Below, piece after piece: positions 24,542 through 36,716 of a stretch of 64,000 nt of DNA; position 1 is the first letter of the stretch; each line of letters starts with the position of its first letter. The position numbers and the translations under genes are program-made. Origin of the DNA: Ursus arctos. Its lineage: Eukaryota; Chordata; Mammalia; Carnivora; Ursidae. Where the stretch lies: contig NW_026622808.1 of NCBI RefSeq assembly GCF_023065955.2, positions 42,358,475 through 42,422,474 of the forward strand. The letters are read 5' to 3'. The notes beneath the pieces were generated by a model. That model saw only the letters and a list, made by a program, of their open reading frames with translations. It did no database searches and was not told the DNA's origin.

Positions 24542-25753
24542 AATAAAATGGCATTAAATACATATCTATCAATAATTACTGTGAATGTAAATGGACTAAA
24601 CGCCCAATCAAAAGACATAGGGTGTCAGAATGGATTAAAAAAACAAGATTCATCTATATGCCGCTTACAAAAGACTCATTTTAGACCTAAAGACATCTGC
24701 AGATTGAAAGCGGGGGGAGGGGGGGGATGGAGAAACATTTATAATGCAAATGGATGTCAAAAGAAAGCCAGAGCAGCCATACTTATATCAGACAAACTAG
24801 ATTTTAAACCAAAGACTGTAATAAGAGATGAGGAAGGGCACTATGTCATAATGAAAGGGACTATCCAACTAGATCTAATAATTGTACTTATTCATGCCCC
24901 CAACATGGGTGTACCCAAATATATAAAACAATAACAAACACAAAGGAACTAAGTGATAATAATATAATTGGGGCGCCTGGGTGGCACAGTGGTTAAGCAT
25001 CTGCCTTCGGCTCAGGGCGTGATCCCGGCGTTCTGGGATCGAGCCCCACATCAGGTTCCTCTGCTATGAGCCTGCTTCTTCCTCTCCCACTCCCCCTGCT
25101 TGTGTTCCCTCTCTCGCTGGCTGTCTCTATCCTGTCAAATAAATAAATAAAATCTTTAAAAAAATAATAATAATATAATAATAGCAGAGGACTTGAACAC
25201 CCCACTTACATCAGTGGACAGATCATCTAAGCAGAAAATCAACATGGAAACAATGGCTTTGAAAGATACACTGGACCAGATGGACTTAACAGATAAATGC
25301 AGAACATTCTGCCCTAAAGCAGAAGACTACACATTCTTTTCAAGTGCACATGGGACATTCTCCAGAATAGATCACAGACTAAGTCATAAATCAGGCCTCA
25401 ACAAGTACAAAAAGATTGAGATCATATCATGCATATTTTCTGACCACGATGCTATGAAACTTGAAGTCATCTACAAGAAAAAAATTTGGAAAGACCACAA
25501 ATGCATGGAAGTTAAACAACATGCTACTAAACAATGAATGGGTCAACCAGGAAATCAAAGGAGAAATAAAAAAAAATACATGGAAACAAATGTAAATGAA
25601 AACACAATGGTCCTAAATCTTTGGGATACAGCAAGTGCTGCAGAGAAGTTTTTAGCAATACAGGCCTACCTCAAGAAACAAGAAAAATCTCAAATAAACA
25701 ACCTAACCCTACACCTACAGCAGCTAAGAAAAAGAACAAAAAATGAATCTTAA
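24542..25753 (+). pseudogene. L1 ORF2 endonuclease domain, broken
   Basis: Translated pieces include ITVNVNGLNAQSKD at the N-terminus, a LQKTHFRPKD segment, [28 protein letters not shown] and IFSDHDAMKLEV. These correspond to the endonuclease motifs around N14, E43, D205 and D229/H230 of L1 ORF2. At the E43 position the visible text reads QKTHF, not QETHF, so a catalytic glutamate is lost. Frameshifts, stops and the SINE at 24970 also disable it. Confidence 0.85.
24970..25166 (+). mobile_element. CAN-SINE (young arctoid type) inside L1
   Basis: It has GGGGCGCCTGGGTGGCACAG, GGGCGTGATCCCGGCG, GAGCCTGCTTCTTCC and the tail AATAAATAAATAAAATC. The flanks ATAATAATATAATT (24956-24969) and ATAATAATATAATA (25167-25180) are the target-site duplication. 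This copy is close to the presumed consensus and is one of the youngest here. Confidence 0.95.
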
Positions 25754-25892
25754 AACCAGCAGAAGAAGGGAAGTAATAAAGATTAGAGCAGGAATAAATG
25801 ATACAGAAACTAAAACAACAACAACAACAACAACAATAGAACAGATCAATGAAACCAGGAACTGGTTCTATGAAAAAAAAAAGAAAAAAAAA

Positions 25893-26572
25893 GGAATAGT
25901 TGCCCTGTGTAATGAATAAAACGATTTTCAAAGTTCTTGAAGAGACATAAGTAAAACTGAAAATTACTTTTCAATAAGTTCAGTTGCTATCTTATTGTAA
26001 GACTGAACCACATGTGGCCCCAGCACTTACGTAGGTTATACAAATATCTTCCAGTGCTGATGTTCATTCATTTATACCTGAACTTTGATTTCCTTTAAAT
26101 GTAATAAACACAGACCAGAAACAAACTGGATCATCCCAGAAATTTTCAAGAGCTCTCAGTCAGCTTTAAATGAATTTCCATTAGTTAATTTCACAGGTCA
26201 AGGTCTGGGATAACTTCTCAAGCTATGTGAGTAATTAATAAATTTATATGACAACATACTGAAAATAGAAGTCTGTTAGTATCAAATATAAAAAAAGACA
26301 ACAGTGGGAGGCAACAGTTGTTGCTTAGTAATACAGTTTTAAACTACTGGCAATGCATCTAAAACAAACATATAAGAAGAAAGTTAAGAACAACCTTGTA
26401 ACTTATATGATAAGCATCTTACATAAGATTATTAAGCAAACAATAAGCACTTATGGCTTTAGTACTTTGCTATACAGATCACCCAGCAAAATATGGACAC
26501 AACTTCAACTATGGGGGCTTTTCATGCTTTTTTTTTAGTTGAATTCTATTATTAAAAATCTACACAGCATAA
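25893..26572. other. Unassigned AT-rich DNA
   Basis: No repeat or gene feature is recognised. Confidence 0.5.
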
Positions 26573-26591
26573 CATAGTAATTATTATTCTT

Positions 26592-26820
26592 TTTTAAAAA
26601 GATTTTTTAACTTTATTTATTTGAGAGAAAGAGATTGAGAGCATGTGCAAGTGGGGGGAGGAACAGTGGAGGGTTGGCAGAGGGACAGGGAGAGAGAGAA
26701 TTCCGAGTGGACTCCATGCTCAGCACGGAGCCATTTCGGGGCTCAACAGGATCCTGAGATCATGACCTGAGCCAAAACCAAGAGCCGGACACTCAACCGA
26801 CTGAGCCACCCAGGTGCCCC
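26592..26820 (-). mobile_element. CAN-SINE, minus strand
   Basis: The reverse head CGACTGAGCCACCCAGG is at the right end and the A-tail complement is at the left. An exact 18-bp target-site duplication, ATAGTAATTATTATTCTT, lies at 26574-26591 and 26821-26838. Confidence 0.96.
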
Positions 26821-26838
26821 ATAGTAATTATTATTCTT

Positions 26839-28889
26839 AAAGAAGCATATAAAATAAAAGAAGCACTTTAACTAAATTAAAAATCTATCACCCTTCAGAC
26901 CAATATGTTATATGTTTGTAAATTAAACCTGTCACCAATAAGATATACCACATAGCAAGGGTATACATGAATGAACAAGAGAGAATGGAGGTTTCAGAAA
27001 CATATACACATATATAGTAAATGAAAACTCCAAGGTATTCTCAAAGATCTAAGCAGCCTAGACACCAATATAGTAGATCGTATCTTAAGAGAGGGGATTT
27101 GAGTTCTAAAGCCAGAGCCTAAGGCAAATGGTGCATATAGTCAAACTTAACACTGAATATCATTTTAAACACCTGCAAGGTGTGAGTTATGTTGCTTTGT
27201 TTATTCAAGCCTGATGACAAATATCTGGCAACAAACACTTGAGCCAGGCTACAGAAAGAAAGCACAGAAAAGTCTACCTACACATATCTGGGTATTCAAA
27301 CTACCTTGTCTTTAAGAGACTACCAAGTCTCCACCAAGGAGTCCGTACCAGACAGGTGGTGAAGTGTAACCTTGTAAACCCTCCAACAGATTTATTCTCC
27401 TGTTTTAACATGAAAATTTCATAACTTTAATATATTAGTAGATAAGAGTAAATAAGGTAATATATACAAAAAGCACCACATACACTGACTGGCACAGGGC
27501 AGATGCCCAGTAGATAGGCTGGCTTTTAATCTAAGTCTTGTTTCATTGGACCCACAAACACACTGCTCTTTGAAACCTTGTAGAGAACATCATGGCAACT
27601 GCTTCTGTCCTTTTTGAGCTGGCATTTCCGGCTGGGCCGGGGAGACATGATGAACAGCCATCATTTGCATACTTGAAGCATAGAGTAGAGGTGAACTCAC
27701 CCTGGGGATGAGTTCTGAGTGGGTATAAGGTGAATCCACTACCCATGGAAGCACATCTTTATGCTTGGGTCACATCTCAGCAGATGGGCTCCCCAATTCG
27801 GCCTGCTCTTTCCAAAGCCACAGCAAGATTCATTAGGCTCAAACCATAAGACTGTCAAACTAGGAGTGTCCATTTCTTTTTCAAAAAGGCATTCCTATCA
27901 ACGCTACCAGGAAAGCACATGAACTCACGAAATCCATTTTTTCCTACCTTACACCACATATCCATCCATAGGTCCCTTTCGCCGGCACTTACTAGCAATG
28001 GGATGGCACAAAAATCTAGAAACTGTAATTCTTTTTCCTTCCTTGTCCTTCCCCCACTTCCTTCTTTTCCTTCAAATTTCTGCGTACAGTAACACCACAG
28101 CAAGAAAGAAAGTCAAATGTATTTTCCTATTAGTGGACATTTTTGTGATATACTCATTTTTTGGTCCTCATATGAACTCCCTCCAGGCGCTTCTTTATGG
28201 GAATAAGGTATCCCAAATGAAATAGAGAACTCGAGGCACAATTTTACCCTTGACATATGAAGAGAGAATATTTTTCTCCTGGATTTATGGTGTAAGGCAA
28301 CTCAGCCACTTTCTTTTCTTCTTTTCCCTAGTTTGCACTTCCTACTTACTGCTGCACACCATCATCACCATCATCATAAATTTATAGAGAGCCTATGGCA
28401 GCAGCTCTAGGCAGCTCCTAAATGATCTAACCCAGATATCGTTGTCTTCGGCTCCCCTTTGGCATGAGTCTATTCACCATTCCGCTTCCTGATTGAAATC
28501 TGCTTCCGATTATTTTTCATAAGATATTTTCACTTTCTTTTCTTTCCCTTAAGTTGAATCTCTTTTATGTCTCCCCCTCATTTTCATACTCTCCTGGGCC
28601 CTCAGCACAGTTACTCTACATTTACAGGGGTTTACATCTTCAAATTTAGCAACTCTTGAGAACTTTACTACCCAACTGCCTTTTCTAAGGTAATTTTTAG
28701 CAAGGTTAACTAAGAGGAAATCTTTGGAATTCCAGGGCTCCAGTCTCAGACGTCTGCTCTAACATCACGTGGAAAGATAATGAGCAGTGTTATGGCACCT
28801 TTTCTCAACCCAGGTCAATCTCTCCAAAGACAGCCACTCTTCAGCCCCCTAGGGTTCTAACCAGGAGTCCTCAGGAGATTGGACACCCA
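26839..28889. other. Unassigned single-copy-like DNA
   Basis: About 2 kb with no repeat family or gene that I can support. Short open frames have no visible domain features. Confidence 0.5.
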
Positions 28890-29112
28890 GGTTTTGGATT
28901 TAGACAGATAGGGGTTCAAATCCAGCCTCCGGCACTTAATTTGAGTACAACCTTAAGTTATTTCACCTAAGTTTCAATTGCCTTGACTGAAAAATGAGAA
29001 TGAAAATACCCACCAAATTAAATTATTGTGAGGCTGAAATGAGGTAATCTTTGTAAAATACACACAAAGTCTGGCATGTGGTAAGCAGTCCAAGTCAGTA
29101 GCCATCATTTTT
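28890..29112 (+). repeat. MIR ancient SINE
   Basis: 'gataggggttcaaatccagc', 'cctccggcacttaatttgag', 'actgaaaaatgagaatgaaa' and 'attattgtgaggctgaaatg' follow the MIR order closely, and the tail region 'gtctggcatgtggtaagcag' is also present. Confidence 0.8.
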
Positions 29113-29389
29113 ATTCTTATCAGTTAAAATGTTGCATAGACTGCATTTGTCTTCCAAGAAGTTCACAAAGCTGACCTTAGAGCAGACATCAATATGTTAT
29201 TTAGTAGACCCCCAGTCCCGAATACCACTTGGTTCAGTGTTTTCACACTTGGGAAGTCAGTAAATATTTTTAAATTGAAATTGAGGACACACAGAGGGTC
29301 AGTATTTGGAACCAAAGCAATAGATAACCAGTCATAAATTTGGACATATCATTAAGAGCCTCTCTTCTCAGAAAGTACGTCTCTTTTAA

Positions 29390-29613
29390 TGAACCATGAG
29401 AGACTATGGACTCCGGGAAACAAACTGAGAGTTTCAGAGGGGAGGGAGGTGGGGGGATGGGTTAGCCTGGTGATCCGTATTACCTTAATACCAGGGCATG
29501 TTCAGCAATGAGCACTGGGTGTTACACACAAATAATGAATCATGGAACATACCTCAAAAACTAATGAAGTGCTGTATGGTGACTAACATAACATAATAAA
29601 AAAAAAGAAAGAA
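29390..29613 (+). mobile_element. 5'-truncated L1 3' end (about 220 bp)
   Basis: The segment holds only the L1 3'UTR end, including 'gcactgggtgttacacacaa' and 'ctcaaaaactaatgaagtgc', followed by an A-rich tail with AATAAA and GAAA units. A 20-bp target-site duplication with one mismatch flanks it at 29370-29389 and 29614-29633. This is a textbook very short L1 insertion. Confidence 0.93.
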
Positions 29614-29633
29614 AGAAAGCACGTCTCTTTTAA

Positions 29634-30769
29634 AATATATTTACTACAGTTACCCATGGAGACCGAATATTTTTATCATCAGTTGCAAAACTGTCTCCTG
29701 AAGGGGAAAATCGTGTAATTATAACTAGAGCCGACTGCACACATTAACCTTTTATGTAAGGCAAGAACAAAAAGTCGACCCTGAGCAAGAGGCTGAGAAG
29801 CAGAGGAAGAGGGGAAGAGAAGGAAAGGAAAAAGAGAAAAAGAGAGAAAAGTTTTGATGAGGAATAGTATTTGGCTTTTGGCCCTTCCTACACCAGCACA
29901 GATAGGAGGACCATACCATTTATGACTGCTATCAATTCTCTCTATGGAAACTGAACAATGGGATGCCTCCTACCTCTCAACTCAAAAAGAGTAAAATTGC
30001 CAATTCCTACAGGACTTCTGCCTAAATGAGATACATATATATGTAAATTATTACGATGATTTTAAAAATCAGCTAAATATCTAAACTCAATGATGAAATT
30101 AATTGGGTCCAATTCACCAGAGTAAGTGAGGTTTTTTTTACTCTGGGAGATGAATAAAATCTTCTAAGGCAGAGAAATAAAAAATTCATTCATTGATCCT
30201 GATCTGTAAAAAGAGCAGTATGATCCGCTTTTGTAGCAAACAGACTGTCTTTTAAATGCTATTTCTGCCACTTGCTTGTTGGGCAAGTTAACTGATCCTT
30301 TATGTGTTTGACTTCCTCATACCTAACCTAGATAGGAAAATACCTGTGGGGAGGAGGGTACCAGGCCTGTCACTCTCTCTCTCTCCCTGGGCTCCCACAT
30401 CCCTCAAAGGAGAAATTCCTAATCAGATGGGCCACACTCAAGCACGTTGGTTCTCACTAAAGGGCAGCATCACTATACAACAAAGCCTCCTTCCTTCATC
30501 TCCACTTCCTCCCCCTCTAAATTGGGAAAAGTGATTCCTCAGGGAAGGCTAAGCATTTTCTTCTCTCTCTCCTGCCTTTTTTCCAACTTTAGGCAATAGC
30601 ATCTGTGATCTAAAGTGATATCCAGAGCTCTAGCTCCTGCCCCCACACTTTTATTCTGTCCTGCTACCTCACACTGTCCTCACTCAGAATTCTTCAGCAT
30701 GCTGTTCATTGGAAGGAGCTATTTAAGAAGTGGGAGGAAGTCCCACTTATGAGCCCTTCCAGGTCAGCC
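29634..30769. other. Unassigned DNA
   Basis: No gene or named repeat. A purine-rich stretch lies near 29790-29860. Confidence 0.5.
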
Positions 30770-31210
30770 TACCTTTATCAGTGTTCTACACTCGAAGGTC
30801 TTGGGTACTGGCCCAACTTGGTTACCATTTCCATGTTAGGGACTTCGCATTTGTTCTTCCCTATCTCTGGAATGTTTTGCAACTTGAAATTATGGAACTT
30901 TAAATCATTCAGGTCTCAGTTCAAAAGCCTTCCCTTCAGAGAGGCCTTCCCTAATCAACAAATTTTAAATAGCATCCTCACTACCACCAAGTCACTCTAT
31001 TATATCAATCTATTATTTTGTTAATGGCTTTCATCCCATTTCATTACTTTCTTCATTTGTTGGCTTGTTGCCCATCCCCACCTCCTTTCTAAACATTTTT
31101 ATTAAAAGGGAGGTCCAGGAAAGCAGGGTTCTTGTCTGTCTTGTTCACCGCTTAGTTATCCAGAGTTGGGTAACTATCACAAAATAGGTACTCAGTAAAT
31201 CATAGCTATC
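30770..31210 (+). repeat. L2 LINE 3' end
   Basis: The order 'cttccctatctctggaatgt', 'caggtctcagttcaaaagcc', 'cagagaggccttccctaatc', 'gcagggttcttgtctgtctt' and 'ataggtactcagtaaat' reproduces the L2 3' end plan. It is a non-coding ancient relic. Confidence 0.85.
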
Positions 31211-31938
31211 ATTACCCTTTCCTCTCACACCTGGTCCTGCTACCTCCTATGCCCATCCAAGTCCAATAAAGTCTTTAAAAAGCTCTTCTCCTGCACTGGT
31301 ATACTATAGGCTTTCTAAATCAGAAATAAGGTGTCTCTCTTATTTATAAGTTTCTTTTCACTAATAAGAATTTATATAACCTACTCTTTATTTGAACAGT
31401 ATGTTGTTCCATTTACTCTATTTGTCTTTTTTTAAATAAATTCCAATTTAAGGGACACGGCTTAGTGAGTGCTCCTATATACCAAGGATAAAGTGGCTGA
31501 TGCCTTTCTTACCCACAAGGATAGTCCCAAAGAAGCACTTTTCCATGCACCCTCCAGCCCCATACACATATGTACACAGTGGGAAAGCCCACATTCACAC
31601 TCCAGATAATCTCCAGCAGCGAGGCAGAGAAATACACATTGAAAAGAGCTAAACTAAAATCATAATGCTCTTGAAAACATTGCCAGTTAACATTTTCTCT
31701 TAAGAAAGTCTCAATCCCAGCAACACCAAAAAACAGCCCAGTAACATATTAAATTGGGGATTTTTAAAAGTTGGAGCTTAGAGAGTCTCTTAGAAATCTC
31801 TTCATTTCTCTACAAAATAAAATAAGGCAGAGCTCCTCCAGAGGTCCAACCAAGGCTTTCCCCTAGCATGAGAAAAGATAGCTATTTCTTTTGCTGAAGA
31901 TGAATTGAAGTAGTTGGCATGAGTTTTTGGGTATAGAT

Positions 31939-31973
<35 letters not shown>

Positions 31974-32545
31974 TCTCCAAAATATATATATAGGCCAAAT
32001 ATATATTTTTAATGTGTAACAGAATATGTCAATATCAGAGTCACACTTAGCACTAAGATGCTTATACTAGGAGATTCAGGAGAATAATACTGACTCCCAG
32101 CTCCCATCTCACAGTTACTAAGAAGCATATATTCATTGAGGGGAATCTCTAGCAGCATGGACTATATTCTTTGAATTGATACTTCTTACTTTTGCTATAG
32201 TTTGCCAATTCTGTAGGGCTAAAATAGCAGAAGTTCAACGTACACAAGATACAATTCCATTCTATTCAAAACTACTCATCTTTACAGCATAATGTCTTTG
32301 TATTAAAAATCAAAAAACGGTCAACCTGACCCCATTTTCCCACTTCATGGACAAAGAATGTAGACAGATATCATACTCAGAGAAGGTGCAAAAAATATCT
32401 CCATGCATATTTAATTTAAGAACCAAATAAGCAGACCTGTGCCTTTCTACGATATAGTTAAACCTTAACAATGCTTATACACACCTTTCTTGGAAGTAGG
32501 CTTGATATAAACCCTTAAAAAAAAGAATAAAACCAAAATTTCTAT
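31211..32545. other. Unassigned DNA with a GATA microsatellite
   Basis: No gene or dispersed repeat is recognised. The (GATA)n tract is listed separately. Confidence 0.5.
31936..31973 (+). repeat. (GATA)n microsatellite
   Basis: About nine GATA units are read directly and it is likely to vary in length between individuals. Confidence 0.95.
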
Positions 32546-34600
32546 AAGTGTTGTGAGGGTTAATTTTATATATCAATTTGACTGGATCAATGTGTGCCCA
32601 GATATTTGATCAAACATTATTCTGGGTATGTTTGTAAGGGTATTTTGCATGAGTTTAACATGCAAATCAATAGGCTGAGGTCCAGAGAAGATGGCGGAGT
32701 GGAGGATCCAGGCTCACCTCATCCTATAGATACAGCTGGATAATACCCACATCAGTGTAAGTGATCCAGTAAATGACCCGAGGACTGGCAGAACAGACTC
32801 CCTACTGCAAAATGTAGAGAAGAGACCATATCTAAGAGGGTAGAAAGGGTAGAGAAGTGGTCAGGAACCAAATGGACCCATGGGACTGTCCATGAGAGGG
32901 AGGCACGCTGCAGGCATAGAGCAGGAAGAGGAGCAGACCCCCACACCAGGCACCCCAAGCATGCAGGACCCACAGTGGGAAGACAAATCCCCATAACATT
33001 TGGTTTTGAAAACTAGAAGGGCCTAACTCCATGAGTACTTACAATCAGTGGGGCTTAATACCTGGAATGTTGAAAATCAGTGAGTATGGTTCTGGGAGAG
33101 CTGAAGGCAATATGAAATAGTCTCCATCCTTAAAGAGACAGCAAAACAGCCATGCTGAGATACAACATAGAAGCACAGTTTGAAACCACCTGGTATATAT
33201 GGAAAGGAGACTTATTTACTAATCACAGACCCAGTTGCTAGAGAAGCAGGGATCTTTAGGAGACTTCTCCAAGAACAAAAGGGCTGGTGGGCACACTTCC
33301 CTTCCCCTTTTCTCCAGCCTAGTTACATGGACACCTGCCAGACAAGTGCACAATGAACACTCTCCACCTAGCTCACCAAAAGCACACTCCACCTCATGTT
33401 CTCCTGCAGACCCACCCTCTCCATCACAGTCTGGGCAAGACTTTCCCAAGCAGCTGTAGCTCTTCCCCTACAGCAGACCTGCACAGACCTTACTGGCTCC
33501 CCACACCCTGCTCCTGTGTTCTCCTGTGGACCTGCTCCCTCCAATATACCCTTGACCAGAGCCCATCCAAAGCCATGTCACAAGCCTGGCATCATGCAGG
33601 CAGCCCGACAGCACCCAGCACCACTCCAAAGTGACTCCTGCCCCAGGAAGAGAGGAAGATAACCTCACACACCAATCCAACTGTGGTTCCAGTAGAGGGC
33701 TAGAGGCAGACACCAGGTCTGACTGCAGGCCCTGTCCACCAATAAAAGCTTCTCAGGGAACCACACAAGGAAAGCCACCCTACAGTTCAGTGCTACCACA
33801 TCTCTGGCACACACCTCGTCTGACACAATTCAAGCCTAAGGTGGCCCCAAACTGACCCACTAACAACAGTGACCAAACCCTGCCTACAACAGACAAAGAG
33901 CCATTGCAGACAACTGTACTAAAGGAAAAAGTGGCTCACCCACAATAGCAGAGTGTATGCAACACACATAGGAGATACCCCTGAAGTACCAGATTCTGGT
34001 GAAGAGAAGACATTACAGTACAGGGCACTATAGCACCCCTTCTTCATAAGGCCACTACTTTGAAGAGCAACAGACATAGCTGACTTTCTTAACACACAGG
34101 AAAATATACAGAGTTACACAACATGAAGAGACCGAGGAATATGTGCTAAATGAAAATAAAGGACAAAAATCACAGCAAGAGACCTACATGAAATGGATAT
34201 AAGTAATATCTAAAAGAGAACTTATACTAATGGTCATAAATATACTCACTGGACTTGAGAAAAGAGTGGAAGACCTCAGTGAGATCCTTAATGAACAGAT
34301 AGAGAACATAAAAAAGAACCAAACAGAGACGAAGAACTCAATAACTGAAATGAAAAATATACTAGTTGGAATAATAGTAGACTAGAGGAAGCAGAAAAAC
34401 AGATCAGCAACCTGGAGGACAGAGTAATGGAAAGCAATCAGGCTAAACAGGAAAGAGAAAAAAATAATAATAAAGCATGGAAATAGACTAAGGGAATTCA
34501 GTGACACCATCAAGTGTAATAACATTTGCATTATAGGACTCCCAGAAGGAAAAGAGAGAGAAAAGGGCACAAAAATGTATTTGAAAAAATAACAGCTGAT

Positions 34601-34774
34601 GGGGCACCTGGGTGGCTCAGTTGGTTGAGCATCCGTCTCTTGATTTCAACTCATGTCATGATCTAAGGTTGTGAGATTGAGCCCCACATTGGGCTCTGCA
34701 CTGGGCATGGAGCCTGCTTAAGATTCTCTCTCTCCCTCTCCCTCTGTCCCTTCCCCCCATCTAAAAAAATAAAT
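34601..34774 (+). mobile_element. CAN-SINE inside L1 (first)
   Basis: It starts GGGGCACCTGGGTGGCTCAG and carries the older AAGGTTGTGAGATTGAGCC body. Flanks AAAAATAACAGCTGA (34585-34599) and AAAAATAAGAGCTGA (34775-34789) form the target-site duplication. Confidence 0.94.
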
Positions 34775-34941
34775 AAAAATAAGAGCTGAAAACTGCCTGA
34801 ATCAAAGGAAACAGAAATCCAGATCCAGGAGGCACAGAAAGCCCCCAAGAAGATCAACCCAAGGAAGTCTACACCAAGACACAGAATAATGGAAATCACA
34901 AAAAGTAGTGATAAAAAGAGAATTTTAAAAGCAGTAAGAGA

Positions 34942-35114
34942 GGGGCAGGTGGCTCAGTCAGTTAAACATCTGCCTTCGGCTCAGGTCATGAGTGTCTGGC
35001 TCCTTGCTCAGTGGGGAGTCTGCTTCTCCCACTCCCTCTGCCCCTTCCCCTGTTTGTGTTCTCACTCTCTCCCTCATAAATAAATAAAATCTTTAATCAA
35101 AAAAAAAAAAAAAA
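34942..35114 (+). mobile_element. CAN-SINE inside L1 (second)
   Basis: The head GGGGCAGGTGGCTCAGTCAG lacks a few bases, the body has a deletion after GGTCATGA, and the tail is AATAAATAAAATC plus about 16 A. Flanks GCAGTAAGAGA (34931-34941) and GGAGTAAGAGA (35115-35125) form the duplication. Confidence 0.92.
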
Positions 35115-35761
35115 GGAGTAAGAGAAAAGAAAACAGTTACATACAAGTAAAACCCCATAAGGTATCAGCTGATTTTTCAGCAGAAACTTTACAGGCCAGA
35201 AGAGAGTGTCATAGAAAAAACCTGCAACCAAGAATACTGCATCCAACATGGCTATCATTAAGAATAGAAGGATAAATAAAAAGTTTTCCAGAAAAATAAA
35301 AGTTAAAGGAATTCATCACCAGGAAACTAGACCTATAAGAAATGTTAAAGGAGACTCACTGAGTAGAAAGGAAAGACCATAAGCAGGAGTAAGAAAAGTA
35401 AGCAGCACAAAAGCAGTAAAATTAGTTATATCTATAAAAATCAGTCAAGGGATTCACAAAATAAAAGGATGTAAAGTATAACACCATATACTTAAAATGT
35501 GGGGAGGGAAGAGGAGTAAAAACTTCGTGCTTTTACAATGGGTTCAAATTTAAGGTACCATCAATTTAACATAGACTGCTATATGCATAAGATGTTACAT
35601 ATAAAGCTAATGGTAACCACAAATCAAAGAACAGTAAAGATATATAAATAATAAAGAGAAAGAATATCAATAAAGAAAGCCAACAAACTGTGAGAGAAGA
35701 GGGCAAGAAAGGAAAAGAACAGAGAAGAACTACAAAAACAACCATAAAACAAGTAACAAAA

Positions 35762-36716
35762 TGGCAATAAGTACATACCTATCAATAATTACCTTGAATG
35801 TAAATGGACTAAATGCTCAGATCAAGACATAGGGTGATGAAATGGTTAAAAAAAAAAAAATAAAGCAAGACCCAATCTATATGCTACCTACAAGAGACTC
35901 ATTTCAGACCTAAAGACACATGCAGATTGAAATTAAAATGGTGGAAAAGCATTTATCATGCAAAAGGAAGTGAAAGGAAAGCTGGGGTAGCAATACTTAT
36001 ATCGGATGAAATAGACTTTAAACAAAGACTATATAACAAGAAACAAAGAAGGACACTATATAATCATAAAAAGAACAACCCAGCAAAAAGATAACAATTG
36101 TAAATATTTATGTACCCAACATGGGAGCACCAAAATACACAAAGTAGATAATAACAAACATAAAGGAAATAATCAATAGTAATATAAAAATAGTAGGGGA
36201 CCTTAACACCCCACTTACATCAATGGACAGATCATCCAAACAGAAAATTAACAAGAAAACAGTGGCTTTGAATGACACATTGGACCAGATGGACCTAACA
36301 GATACATTCCGAATATTCCATCCCAAACAGCAGAATGCACACTTTTAAGTGCACATGGAATATTCTCCAAAACAGATCACATATTAGGCCACCAAACAAG
36401 TCTCAATAAATACAAAATGATTGAAGTCATACCACACATCTTATCTGACCACAACACTATGAAACTAGAAATCAACCACAAGAAAAAAATCTGGAAAAAA
36501 CACAAAGCATGGAGTTTAAATAACATCCTACTAAACAATGAATGGGTCAACCAAGAAATCAAAGAGGAAATCAAAACGCAAATGGAGACAAATGAAAATG
36601 AAACACAACAATCCAAAATCTTTTGGACGCAGCAAAAGCTCTTCTAAGAGGGAAATTTATAGCAATTCAGGGCTACCTCAAAAAGCAAGAAAAATCTCAA
36701 ATAAACAATGAAGTAG
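35762..36716 (+). pseudogene. L1 ORF2 endonuclease relic
   Basis: DNA text matches the start of L1 ORF2 ('accttgaatgtaaatggact'), then 'gagactcatttcagacctaa' (keeps the QETHF-equivalent word), 'ggggaccttaacacccca' (the GDLNTP-equivalent) and 'tctgaccacaacactatg' (the SDHN-equivalent). Translated segment KAWSLNNILLNNEWVNQEIK lies at about 36509-36566. Frameshifts and stops interrupt it. Confidence 0.82.

Larger units (their letters stand above)
23983..25892 (+). mobile_element. Truncated L1: ORF1 C-terminal part to ORF2 endonuclease
   Basis: The piece starts in the ORF1 middle ('gggaactcagtgactccatc', the same region as at 34494 in the larger L1) and continues through the inter-ORF region and the ORF2 endonuclease. 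It stops at the 'ggttcta' of the post-endonuclease region, where it runs into A-rich sequence at 25875-25893. The reverse transcriptase, C-terminal region and 3'UTR are absent. A young CAN-SINE is inserted at 24970-25166. Confidence 0.9.
34190..35372 (+). pseudogene. L1 ORF1 relic
   Basis: The ordered signs are a coiled-coil-like stretch (34250-34470), the 'acatttgcattataggactc' text that corresponds to the RRM start, and a C-terminal region ending near 'ggaaactagacctataagaa'. Two SINEs and many small lesions break it, so no product is expected. Confidence 0.75.

Noticed and set aside
24488..25537. Functional endonuclease gene
   Set aside because: It is an L1 ORF2 relic with frameshifts, a lost catalytic glutamate and a SINE in the middle.
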